Numbered from the stretch's first letter, positions 1 to 5,433 are shown. The stretch is DNA of 7,588 nucleotides from an uncultured Porphyromonadaceae bacterium (GCA_947177595.1 CAMWUZ010000079.1:1-7588); one strand, 5' to 3'. Made by a program: numbers and translations. The notes: generated by a model not told the origin, from the letters alone.

Positions 1-178
1 GCATGATTGATATCAGACCTGTACCACATCCTACATCTATGGCTCTTTTGATACCGGATACAGGAGCCCATGCGCCAAGAAGTACGCCGTCAGTGCCGAT
101 TTTCATCGCCCCAGCACTGTCGCGCACGCAGAATTTCTTGAAACGGAAGAACGATTCTCTGTTTCGATTGTTTCCCAT
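1..178 (-). CDS. trmN6: tRNA1(Val) (adenine(37)-N6)-methyltransferase, 5' part only
   Basis: This is a SAM-dependent methyltransferase of the TrmN6/YfiC family, which methylates N6 of A37 next to the anticodon of tRNA1(Val). Only codons 1-59 are in the window; the gene runs off the left edge. Reading the minus strand from the ATG at 178 gives a short basic start, then the FRFKKF segment (residues 11-16), the family block KIGTDGVLLGAW (residues 26-37), and SAM-binding motif I as IDVGCGTGL (residues 47-55). The order and spacing match the N-terminus of YfiC proteins. The downstream catalytic motif lies outside the window, so activity cannot be judged. An in-frame GTG lies two codons upstream of the chosen ATG. 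The gene is divergent from ysxC, and a -7 promoter element ends only five bases before the ATG. The plus-strand frame over the same bases is a shadow. Confidence 0.88.
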   Translation of the reverse strand, partial: MGNNRNRESFFRFKKFCVRDSAGAMKIGTDGVLLGAWAPVSGIKRAIDVGCGTGLISIM

Positions 179-183
179 ATACA

Positions 184-217
184 CAAAAGTAACTACTATT
201 TTGATTATTTTTGCAAT
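184..217 (-). promoter_or_regulatory. Promoter for trmN6 (Bacteroidetes -7/-33 type)
   Basis: On the minus strand TACTTTTG (plus positions 191 down to 184) matches the Bacteroidetes -7 consensus TAnnTTTG exactly. ATTG (217-214) lies 22 nt upstream as a weak -33 element. The expected start of transcription, a few bases past the -7 element, falls at about 177-180, that is on or beside the ATG at 178. The transcript would then have essentially no leader. Confidence 0.55.
206..213 (+). promoter_or_regulatory. Candidate -7 promoter element for ysxC
   Basis: TATTTTTG matches the Bacteroidetes -7 consensus TAnnTTTG and lies 30 nt before the ysxC ATG, leaving a leader of roughly 25 nt. No convincing -33 TTTG is seen about 20 nt upstream. 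The element lies inside the oppositely oriented trmN6 promoter region, so the two divergent promoters interleave. Confidence 0.4.
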
Positions 218-243
218 ACTCTAACTAAAAACTGATTTTAAAT

Positions 244-846
244 ATGAATATAAACAGCGCTCGTTTCACAATAAGCAATACTGATGTAAATAAGTGTCCC
301 GCGGGAAATCTGCATGAATATGCCTTTATCGGCAGATCAAATGTAGGAAAATCTTCTCTGATCAATATGCTCACCGGTAGAAAAGGCCTTGCCATGACAT
401 CTTCGACACCAGGAAAAACAATGCTGATAAATCACTTTCTTATCAACGACTCATTTTATATTGTTGACCTTCCTGGATATGGATATGCCCAAAGAGGAAA
501 AGAGAGTAGGGAAGAGCTCAAGAAGATAATTGACAGCTACATACTTAATCGTGCTCAGATGACTAATCTGTTTGTGCTTATCGACTGCCGTCATGAACCG
601 CAGAAGATTGATATGGATTTTATGGCATGGCTTGGAGAAAACGAAGTGCCGTTTGCTATTGTTTTTACCAAAACTGATAAACTCGGTCCTGAAGCCGGCA
701 AAAGAAGAATCGCGGAATATTGTGAGAAACTGTTGGAACAGTGGGAGGAACTGCCTCCGGTTTTTGTTACCAGTAGTCAGAGTGGTAAGGGCAGGGAGGA
801 GCTACTCGATTATATAGAAGAACTGAATAAATTACCTGTTGAATAA
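244..846 (+). CDS. ysxC: Ribosome biogenesis GTP-binding protein YsxC/EngB
   Basis: This is a 200-residue cytoplasmic GTPase of the TrmE-Era-EngA-EngB family, needed in bacteria for late assembly of the 50S ribosomal subunit. All G motifs are visible: G1 P-loop GRSNVGKS (30-37), G2 switch I around TPGKT (55-59), G3 DLPGYG (75-80), G4 TKTD (142-145) and G5 near SSQSGKG (177-183). The length is normal for the family. The N-terminus, with SARFTISNTDVNKCP leading into the P-loop, is typical of Bacteroidetes members and supports the ATG at 244. There is no Shine-Dalgarno; the upstream sequence is A/T rich, as usual in this phylum. It is divergent from trmN6 and is followed after 62 nt by a small open frame on the same strand that may share its transcript up to the terminator at 1089-1126. 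Confidence 0.97.
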   Translation: MNINSARFTISNTDVNKCPAGNLHEYAFIGRSNVGKSSLINMLTGRKGLAMTSSTPGKTMLINHFLINDSFYIVDLPGYGYAQRGKESREELKKIIDSYILNRAQMTNLFVLIDCRHEPQKIDMDFMAWLGENEVPFAIVFTKTDKLGPEAGKRRIAEYCEKLLEQWEELPPVFVTSSQSGKGREELLDYIEELNKLPVE

Positions 847-908
847 GAACTATTTTTCATGATTGAGTGTTTATTAGTTAGAAATCCAAACTATAAAACA
901 TCAATATT

Positions 909-1061
909 ATGGACAAGAAAGATATAAAAGCTACCCCTGAGCAGGCTATGGAATATCCGGGAGTCGCTCTAAATGACGCTGATAAAAACAAGGATACCCA
1001 ATGCTTGCAGAAGCAAAGCACTAAAAGTTTGAATAACAATCCGAGAAACAACGATCTATAA
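909..1061 (+). CDS. Small hypothetical protein (50 aa)
   Basis: An ATG-to-TAA frame of 50 codons lies between ysxC and the rel terminator. It encodes a hydrophilic, charged protein starting MDKKDIKATPEQAMEY and ending in an Asn-rich tail SLNNNPRNNDL. There is one Cys (residue 32), no signal peptide and no membrane segment. I do not recognise a family. Support for a real gene: it is bracketed by ysxC 62 nt upstream and a strong terminator 28 nt downstream, its start context is A/T rich like its neighbours, and the composition is protein-like. A short inverted repeat (1047-1053 with 1067-1073) encloses the stop codon. Against: it is short, has no clear promoter of its own and no database check was possible. 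A second in-frame ATG at codon 14 is an alternative start. Confidence 0.55.
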   Translation: MDKKDIKATPEQAMEYPGVALNDADKNKDTQCLQKQSTKSLNNNPRNNDL

Positions 1062-1088
1062 ATAAACGTTGTTGTCTGATTACCGAAT

Positions 1089-1126
1089 AACGCATGAGTT
1101 CAATTTTATGACCCATGCGTTTTTTT
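1089..1126 (+). terminator. Rho-independent terminator after ysxC / small ORF
   Basis: AACGCATG (1089-1096) pairs perfectly with CATGCGTT (1114-1121). After one mismatch a further three inner pairs are possible. The 3' arm runs into seven T (1120-1126). The hairpin follows the small ORF and ends 49 nt before the rel start codon, so it separates the ysxC unit from rel. Confidence 0.85.
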
Positions 1127-1135
1127 GTTTATCAT

Positions 1136-1167
1136 ATTGCATTGACTGTAGTAAATATCTATCTTTG
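1136..1167 (+). promoter_or_regulatory. Promoter of the RelA/SpoT homologue gene
   Basis: TATCTTTG (1160-1167) is an exact match to the Bacteroidetes -7 consensus TAnnTTTG. ATTG (1136-1139) lies 20 nt upstream as a -33 element. The expected start of transcription at about 1171-1174 is only 2-5 nt before the ATG at 1176, so the mRNA would be leaderless or nearly so. The 13-mer at 1160-1172 recurs exactly at 5274-5286. Confidence 0.65.
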
Positions 1168-1175
1168 TATTTATT

Positions 1176-3371
1176 ATGGATAAGAAATTTTTCACTGATA
1201 AGGAGTTGATCGAATTACCCGGTCTTTTGAAGCGCTCAATTGCTTTGAGTGAGGAAGTTTTGTCGGCTGATGAACGCAGGGAACTGGCTGAATCGCTTAA
1301 GGTTCTCGATGAAGAGTGTGTTAACGTCAAGGACACGTTCGGTAGAAATAGTATTATCCATTACCTCTCGGCTGTAAATGTTTTGTGTGAGGAGATAGGT
1401 GCCGACAAGAGCATGATTGTTGCGATGATGCTTACCCCGCTCTGTCGTGCGGGAAAACTGGCTCCGGAGAGCGCAGCCGCAAAGTGGGGAGATGATGTAG
1501 CCAAATTACTCACAGGGCTATTGAAAGTAGCGGGGTTGTATGACAGAGGGGTAGTAGGTGTGAGCGAGAATTTCAGAAATCTCCTCATGACTTTTGCAAG
1601 CGATATCAGGGTCATCATCATCAAGATTGTGGAATGTACAGTCACGATGAGGGCGATTAATCACCATCCTGATGAGACAAAAGTACGTCAGGCGGCTTTT
1701 GAGGCAAAAAGCCTTTATGCTCCTATTGCTCACCGGCTCGGATTATATCACATTAAAGGAGGGCTTGAGGACTTGTCGCTAAAATATACAAGTCGAGATA
1801 TTTACACGCGCATAGCCAGAAAGCTCAATGAGACCAAAACAAGTAGAGACGCATATATAGCTGACTTTATAGCTCCGGTTAAAGCCGAACTTGAAAAGCA
1901 AGGTCTTAAATTCGATATAAAAGGTAGAACTAAGTCAATATCTTCAATCTGGAATAAGATTCAGAAACAGCACAATGATCTTGAACATATCTATGATTTG
2001 TTTGCTATCCGAATCATTCTGGATGTACCGAAAGAGAAAGAAAGAAGCGAGTGTTGGCTTGCCTACTCGGTCATAACTGATATGTATCAGCCTAATCCTG
2101 CAAGACTGAAGGACTGGTTGAGCATACCTAAAAGCAACGGATACGAGTCTCTTCATATCACGGTGCGTGGACCGCAGTCAAAATGGGTCGAAGTTCAGAT
2201 TCGATCCAAACGCATGGATGAGATTGCAGAGAGGGGAGTTGCCGCGCACTGGAAATACAAGGGTATCAAAAGTGAAAATAATCTCGATACATGGATGAAC
2301 CGTGTTCGGGAAATCATAGAGGGTACTGAATCCGGTCCTCTTGAAATGATGAAAGAATTCAAGATGGACATCTATGATGAGGAGGTATTTGTGTTTACGC
2401 CCAAAGGAGATTTGTATAAATTGCCTCTTGGTGCGACTGTGCTTGATTTCGCCTTCAATATCCATTCACGGATCGGTTGCACTTGCACAGGTGGCAAAGT
2501 GAATGGGCGCACCAGGAAAATCAATCACAAACTGCGCAGCGGCGATACTGTTGAAATTATGACATCGGCGAGTCAGCAACCAAAACTTGACTGGCTGAAT
2601 TTTGTTGTAACATCAAAAGCTCGTTCTAAAATCCGTCAGAGTATAAATGAGCAGAACAGCAAGGTAGCTGATTTAGGCAAAGAATTGCTGTACAGGCGGT
2701 GTAAGAATCGTAAAATAGAACTGGAGGAAGCATCGCTTATGAAGCTCATTAAGAAGATGGGCTTCAAAACAGTAACTGATTTTTATAGCCAGATTGGTAA
2801 AGAAAATCTTGACCCGTCAGATGTTATCACGTCATATCTTGCACAGGAAGAAAAGCAGGAGGCGCTTCCCGAAGCAAGATCTGCAGAAGAGTTTACTTTG
2901 CAGAAAAATGAAGAGGAAAGTACATCAGATATTCTTGTGATAGGAGATAATATCAAAGGAGTCAATTACAAGATGGCTAAATGTTGTAATCCTATTTACG
3001 GAGATGATGTCTTTGGCTTTATATCGGCGGAAGGAGTCATTAAAATCCACAGAAAGGATTGTCCTAATGCAAATAATATCCGCAGCAGATATCCATACCG
3101 AGTCATTACAACACGTTGGAGCGGTAAGGTCGGTCAGCAATTCTCGGTAGTTCTGCAGGTTGTAGGTCATGACGACATTGGTATAGTAACCAACATTTCA
3201 TCCATATTGAACAAAGAGCCTAATGTATCACTCCGTGGAATTGCCATAGACAGCCATGACGGAATGTTCAGCGGCAATCTCACCGTAGGAATAAGTGATA
3301 CAGCGGCTTTAAGTAATATAATCAAGAAAATTAAAACTGTAAAAGGTGTTAAAGATGTTCACCGTATCTAA
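1176..3371 (+). CDS. relA: RelA/SpoT homologue, (p)ppGpp synthetase with degenerate hydrolase domain
   Basis: This 731-residue long RSH protein is the stringent-response enzyme that transfers pyrophosphate from ATP to GDP/GTP. Order: HD hydrolase-like domain (about 45-165), synthetase (about 235-360), TGS (about 402-463), helical region, zinc-finger/CC segment with C603, C604, H625 and C629, and C-terminal ACT (about 655-731). Synthetase motifs are intact: RTKSISSIWNK (251-261), D274 in YDLFAIR, RLKD (310-313, the RXKD form), NGYESLH (321-327) and E339 in EVQIR. The hydrolase site is not: the usual LHDVVEDT reads LTPLCRAG (86-93), and the usual DRLHNMR reads ECTVTMR (153-159), although the first His of the site seems kept at H62. 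Hydrolysis is therefore unlikely, and a second, bifunctional RSH elsewhere in the genome would be expected. No better start exists downstream before residue 80. It is followed by, and overlaps, a lipoprotein gene. Confidence 0.95.
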   Translation: MDKKFFTDKELIELPGLLKRSIALSEEVLSADERRELAESLKVLDEECVNVKDTFGRNSIIHYLSAVNVLCEEIGADKSMIVAMMLTPLCRAGKLAPESAAAKWGDDVAKLLTGLLKVAGLYDRGVVGVSENFRNLLMTFASDIRVIIIKIVECTVTMRAINHHPDETKVRQAAFEAKSLYAPIAHRLGLYHIKGGLEDLSLKYTSRDIYTRIARKLNETKTSRDAYIADFIAPVKAELEKQGLKFDIKGRTKSISSIWNKIQKQHNDLEHIYDLFAIRIILDVPKEKERSECWLAYSVITDMYQPNPARLKDWLSIPKSNGYESLHITVRGPQSKWVEVQIRSKRMDEIAERGVAAHWKYKGIKSENNLDTWMNRVREIIEGTESGPLEMMKEFKMDIYDEEVFVFTPKGDLYKLPLGATVLDFAFNIHSRIGCTCTGGKVNGRTRKINHKLRSGDTVEIMTSASQQPKLDWLNFVVTSKARSKIRQSINEQNSKVADLGKELLYRRCKNRKIELEEASLMKLIKKMGFKTVTDFYSQIGKENLDPSDVITSYLAQEEKQEALPEARSAEEFTLQKNEEESTSDILVIGDNIKGVNYKMAKCCNPIYGDDVFGFISAEGVIKIHRKDCPNANNIRSRYPYRVITTRWSGKVGQQFSVVLQVVGHDDIGIVTNISSILNKEPNVSLRGIAIDSHDGMFSGNLTVGISDTAALSNIIKKIKTVKGVKDVHRI

Positions 3372-4188
3372 TAAATCATTAATAGGATTGTCGGTAGCGG
3401 CAATCTCCATAATCTCTTCTTGTGTTAATTCTAAAGAGAATGAGGCTCGGGAATGCCTGAGTTCCGCACAAAGACAGTTTGAAACAGAGCAATATGATTC
3501 TGCACTTACCACTCTTGACACACTTGACATCCGTTTTGCATCAGAAGTATCTGTGCGTCGTGAGGGATTGCGTCTTCGCCCCAGGATTATCGAACAGATG
3601 TCACTTCGCTCATTAGAAGATATTGACCGTCAGCTTGCTGAACTCGTTATTGAGAGTGAGAAATACAAAGAATCTCTCAAATATGTGCCTGATGCATTTG
3701 AAGGGTATTATACCACCGCTGAACTCGCTGGTAAAGTCCCGGCTGAAAAAACAGGACTTTATGCAAGAATGACTTCCGACGGGCTCTTTACTGTGGTTGC
3801 ATCATCAACAAAAAGCGCTCTTAGCGAGAGCGTTTCTCTCAATACTTCCGGTGCATCCGTTTCTACGCCGGCTGTACCGTGCGATGGCGAGAGAAATGAC
3901 AGAAGCAGGGGAGTGGAAATCATCAATTTCATGCCGGGAGAGTGTGACACTCTCGGAACATTTGCGCAAGCACATCTCGAAGAGCCTGTTACCCTGACTT
4001 TTAACGGTGTTAAAACCTACTCCATACCTCTTCCTGCCGATCAGTTGCAGGCTCTCGCTAAAGTCCATGCGGCAAGCAATGTTTTCTCCGCATTGCGGCG
4101 CACCCAGAATGAAAAAAACAGACTTGAAAAACAACTTCAGATTGCACGTAGTCAGCAAGCCCGTACATTTGATGAATCCGTCAACTAA
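3355..4188 (+). CDS. Hypothetical lipoprotein with TPR-like N-terminus and C-terminal coiled coil
   Basis: A 277-residue protein of unknown function. It begins with a lipoprotein signal peptide: a hydrophobic stretch to residue 22, then ISSC with the modified Cys at position 23, so it should be anchored in the envelope. Residues 28-60 (ARECLSSAQRQFETEQYDSALTTLD) resemble a TPR-type helical hairpin, followed by long charged helices to about 107. A middle region (about 110-225) is Ser/Thr rich and probably beta. Residues 240-270 form a charged coiled-coil-like helix (RRTQNEKNRLEKQLQIAR). The general build recalls Bacteroidales lipoproteins with an N-terminal tetratricopeptide-like helix pair, but I cannot name a family. 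The ATG at 3355 is chosen because it gives a normal signal peptide; a GTG at 3346 would add three residues. The gene overlaps the last 17 nt of rel in another frame, implying cotranscription and translational coupling. No terminator is visible before the convergent PAP2 gene 19 nt on. Confidence 0.8.
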   Translation: MFTVSNKSLIGLSVAAISIISSCVNSKENEARECLSSAQRQFETEQYDSALTTLDTLDIRFASEVSVRREGLRLRPRIIEQMSLRSLEDIDRQLAELVIESEKYKESLKYVPDAFEGYYTTAELAGKVPAEKTGLYARMTSDGLFTVVASSTKSALSESVSLNTSGASVSTPAVPCDGERNDRSRGVEIINFMPGECDTLGTFAQAHLEEPVTLTFNGVKTYSIPLPADQLQALAKVHAASNVFSALRRTQNEKNRLEKQLQIARSQQARTFDESVN

Positions 4189-4207
4189 GATTTATAGGTA
4201 TATCAAC

Positions 4208-5068
4208 TTAAAAAGAATAAGCTAAATTAACTGAGACGGATTTTGTAGTAGGATTATAAGAGGATGATATAACAATTATATCTGAAGCGGAACCTTGCCA
4301 TTTAAACCAACGGTTATAAAGCGGTAACATCCAATAGCCTATCCTCGCGGATAATACACCTATGCCTGCGCCGGCAATAACATCATTCAGCAAATGACGA
4401 CCATTATAAATACGCAAGAATGCCACACCAGTAGCAACAGTATATGCTCCTATTCCCACTACCGGACCGTATTCTTCTCTCATTAATTCCGCACCAGTAA
4501 AAACGGTAGCAGTATGACCTGACGGGAACGAATTTTTCGCATTTGAATCCGGTCTTTTCTCCTTAAATGAATATTTACCTACATTCGTAATAGAAGTCAT
4601 TGCTAAATATGCAGTCGCTTCCACTACAACTCGCTCTTTAAAACTATGCTTTGCCTTGACATCAAGACTTCCGAATGTAAGATATGTTATTGCTGGAAGA
4701 TACTGTATATAGTCATCTGCATGGAAAAAGTGGTTTCTCCGTAGATTATCCATGCTGTTTTTAATGTGACTGTCTAATTTTTTGAATGTTCCGCTAAATA
4801 CTCCAACTGTTCCGACTGCAATAAAAGCACCGGGTATAATAAGTCGTTTGGCATTAAAATTTAAACTGCCGGAGTTATGTCGTTTGATAGAGGTACTATC
4901 AAACGATGACGTATTAATCACTTGCAGTGTGTCTTTAGCTACTACACGAAAGAATTCCTCAAGACTGAATGTTTGAGCGTACCCACAGAATTGCGATGTA
5001 AGAAGCCCTAATGTAATTAGACATTTAAGTTCATTGGCATATCGTTTTTTGCGAATGCCAATGCTCAT
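4208..5068 (-). CDS. PAP2-family (acid) phosphatase, exported
   Basis: A 286-residue phosphatase of the PAP2 / lipid phosphate phosphatase superfamily; such enzymes dephosphorylate undecaprenyl-PP, phosphatidate-type lipids or lipid A. The three signature motifs are complete: K165-x6-R172-P173, PSGH (182-185), and R219-x5-H225-x3-D229. An N-terminal signal peptide is present, with a basic start, a hydrophobic stretch at 16-27 and a likely cleavage after GYA (residue 31). Hydrophobic segments at about 75-92, 121-134, 147-162, 202-218 and 230-248 would hold the active site at the membrane. The last 25 residues are strand-like and end in VSVNLAYSF, with a terminal Phe as in outer-membrane barrels, but there is no room for a barrel. 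The substrate cannot be assigned. It is convergent with the lipoprotein gene and preceded by a 365-bp gene-free leader region. A perfect 11-bp inverted repeat lies inside codons 55-63. Confidence 0.9.
   Translation of the reverse strand: MSIGIRKKRYANELKCLITLGLLTSQFCGYAQTFSLEEFFRVVAKDTLQVINTSSFDSTSIKRHNSGSLNFNAKRLIIPGAFIAVGTVGVFSGTFKKLDSHIKNSMDNLRRNHFFHADDYIQYLPAITYLTFGSLDVKAKHSFKERVVVEATAYLAMTSITNVGKYSFKEKRPDSNAKNSFPSGHTATVFTGAELMREEYGPVVGIGAYTVATGVAFLRIYNGRHLLNDVIAGAGIGVLSARIGYWMLPLYNRWFKWQGSASDIIVISSSYNPTTKSVSVNLAYSF
4880..4906. repeat. Perfect 11-bp inverted repeat inside the PAP2 coding region
   Basis: TCGTTTGATAG (4880-4890) and CTATCAAACGA (4896-4906) are exact reverse complements around a 5-nt spacer AGGTA; two more G-U pairs are possible outside on the RNA. 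It lies just after the signal-peptide region of the PAP2 frame (SSFDSTSIKR), and would form a stable hairpin early in the mRNA. There is no T tract, so it is not a standard terminator. The function is unknown. Confidence 0.7.
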
Positions 5069-5132
5069 AAATCAAATACGACGAATGCAAAAATGGGCAA
5101 TGACTACCCAGAATGCACCCGTCGGATTGGTG

Positions 5133-5195
5133 TTATGAACGGTAAGTCACGCCCATGTGTAACATGGACGTTCGCGACTTGTTCACCATTCATAA
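5133..5195. repeat. Long imperfect stem-loop upstream of the PAP2 gene
   Basis: Seven pairs TTATGAA/TTCATAA (5133-5139 with 5189-5195), a mismatch, GGT/ACC (5141-5143 with 5185-5187), a 4-nt bulge (5181-5184), AAGTC/GACTT (5144-5148 with 5176-5180), a mismatch, CG/CG, a small internal loop, then CCATGT/ACATGG (5153-5158 with 5162-5167) closing a 3-nt loop. That makes about 23 pairs in 63 nt. GTCGGA (5121-5126) and TCCGAC (5208-5213) could pair outside it. If PAP2 is transcribed from about 5290, this structure lies in its 5' leader. It may instead be a small palindromic element. Confidence 0.6.
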
Positions 5196-5261
5196 TACAA
5201 TGAAATTTCCGACGTTTCATTCTGATTGGAACAAATAGCAAACGCTATTAATATTTTAGTT

Positions 5262-5279
5262 AAGATACCTCTGTATCTT
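5262..5279. promoter_or_regulatory. Inverted repeat overlapping the orphan -7 element (possible operator)
   Basis: AAGATAC (5262-5268) and GTATCTT (5273-5279) are perfect reverse complements around CTCT. The right arm overlaps the TATCTTTG -7 element at 5274-5281. A protein binding here would cover that promoter, but the short size means chance cannot be excluded. Confidence 0.3.
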
Positions 5280-5281
5280 TG
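5274..5281 (+). promoter_or_regulatory. Candidate plus-strand promoter with no downstream gene
   Basis: TATCTTTG matches the Bacteroidetes -7 consensus, and the 13-mer 5274-5286 is identical to that at the rel promoter (1160-1172). The -33 region has no good TTTG. No plus-strand gene follows; transcription from about 5286 would run through the 5372-5421 hairpin and then antisense to the TolC-like gene. Confidence 0.4.
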
Positions 5282-5292
5282 TATTTCTGTTA

Positions 5293-5300
5293 CAAAATTA
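5293..5300 (-). promoter_or_regulatory. Candidate minus-strand -7 element for the PAP2 gene
   Basis: On the minus strand TAATTTTG (5300 down to 5293) fits TAnnTTTG. No clear -33 element is seen. It would give a leader of about 220 nt before the PAP2 ATG at 5068, including the hairpins at 5199-5221 and 5133-5195. No closer exact -7 match was found between it and the start codon. Confidence 0.35.
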
Positions 5301-5371
5301 CAATTATTATTTATATCTATAAGAAAATAGAGTTGAATTTAGGCAGTCTATGATGCATATTGGAAATTAGA

Positions 5372-5421
5372 ATGAAAGAAATCCGGTATCAGCACTGTTG
5401 GTGATACCGGATTTCCTTCAT
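5372..5421 (-). terminator. Long hairpin terminator of the efflux operon
   Basis: The arms 5372-5391 and 5402-5421 pair over 20 positions with a single mismatch (5377 against 5416) around a 10-nt loop. It lies 12 nt past the stop codon of the TolC-like gene. On the minus strand the 3' arm and its continuation are T rich (GGATTTCTTTCATTC), though without an uninterrupted T run. There is no T tract on the plus side, so it is read as a minus-strand terminator or 3'-end stabiliser. Confidence 0.75.
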
Positions 5422-5433
5422 AGAGACTCTGAC

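Larger units (their letters stand above)
5069..5433. other. Gene-free intergenic region rich in inverted repeats
   Basis: No frame of credible length or composition is seen on either strand in these 365 bases. They hold, left to right: an imperfect long stem-loop (5133-5195), an overlapping 7-bp hairpin (5199-5205 with 5215-5221), a 6-bp inverted repeat (5234-5239 with 5244-5249), a 7-bp inverted repeat (5262-5268 with 5273-5279) overlapping a plus-strand -7 element, a minus-strand -7 element (5293-5300), and the terminator hairpin of the efflux operon (5372-5421). The middle, 5301-5371, is A/T rich with nothing further recognised. Confidence 0.7.

Noticed and set aside
3..224. Plus-strand 73-codon open frame at the left edge
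   Set aside because: The minus strand over the same bases encodes a clear TrmN6 N-terminus with motif I, and the plus frame is low-quality shadow sequence.
1176..3371. Calling the RSH protein a bifunctional SpoT/Rel
   Set aside because: The HD motif and the downstream Asp-Asn of the hydrolase site are replaced.
3813..3840. Terminator-like hairpin CGCTCT/AGAGCG followed by TTTCTCTC
   Set aside because: It lies in the middle of the intact lipoprotein reading frame, is short, and has an interrupted T run; probably chance.
3938..3954. 7-bp hairpin GAGAGTG/CACTCTC in the lipoprotein gene
   Set aside because: It is short and coding, with no T tract and no sign of regulation.
4189..4207. Terminator between the convergent lipoprotein and PAP2 genes
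   Set aside because: No hairpin is visible in the 19-nt gap.
4208..5068. Naming the PAP2 protein as LpxE/LpxF or an undecaprenyl-diphosphatase
   Set aside because: The PAP2 motifs do not decide the substrate, and the signal peptide and C-terminal tail are not diagnostic of either.
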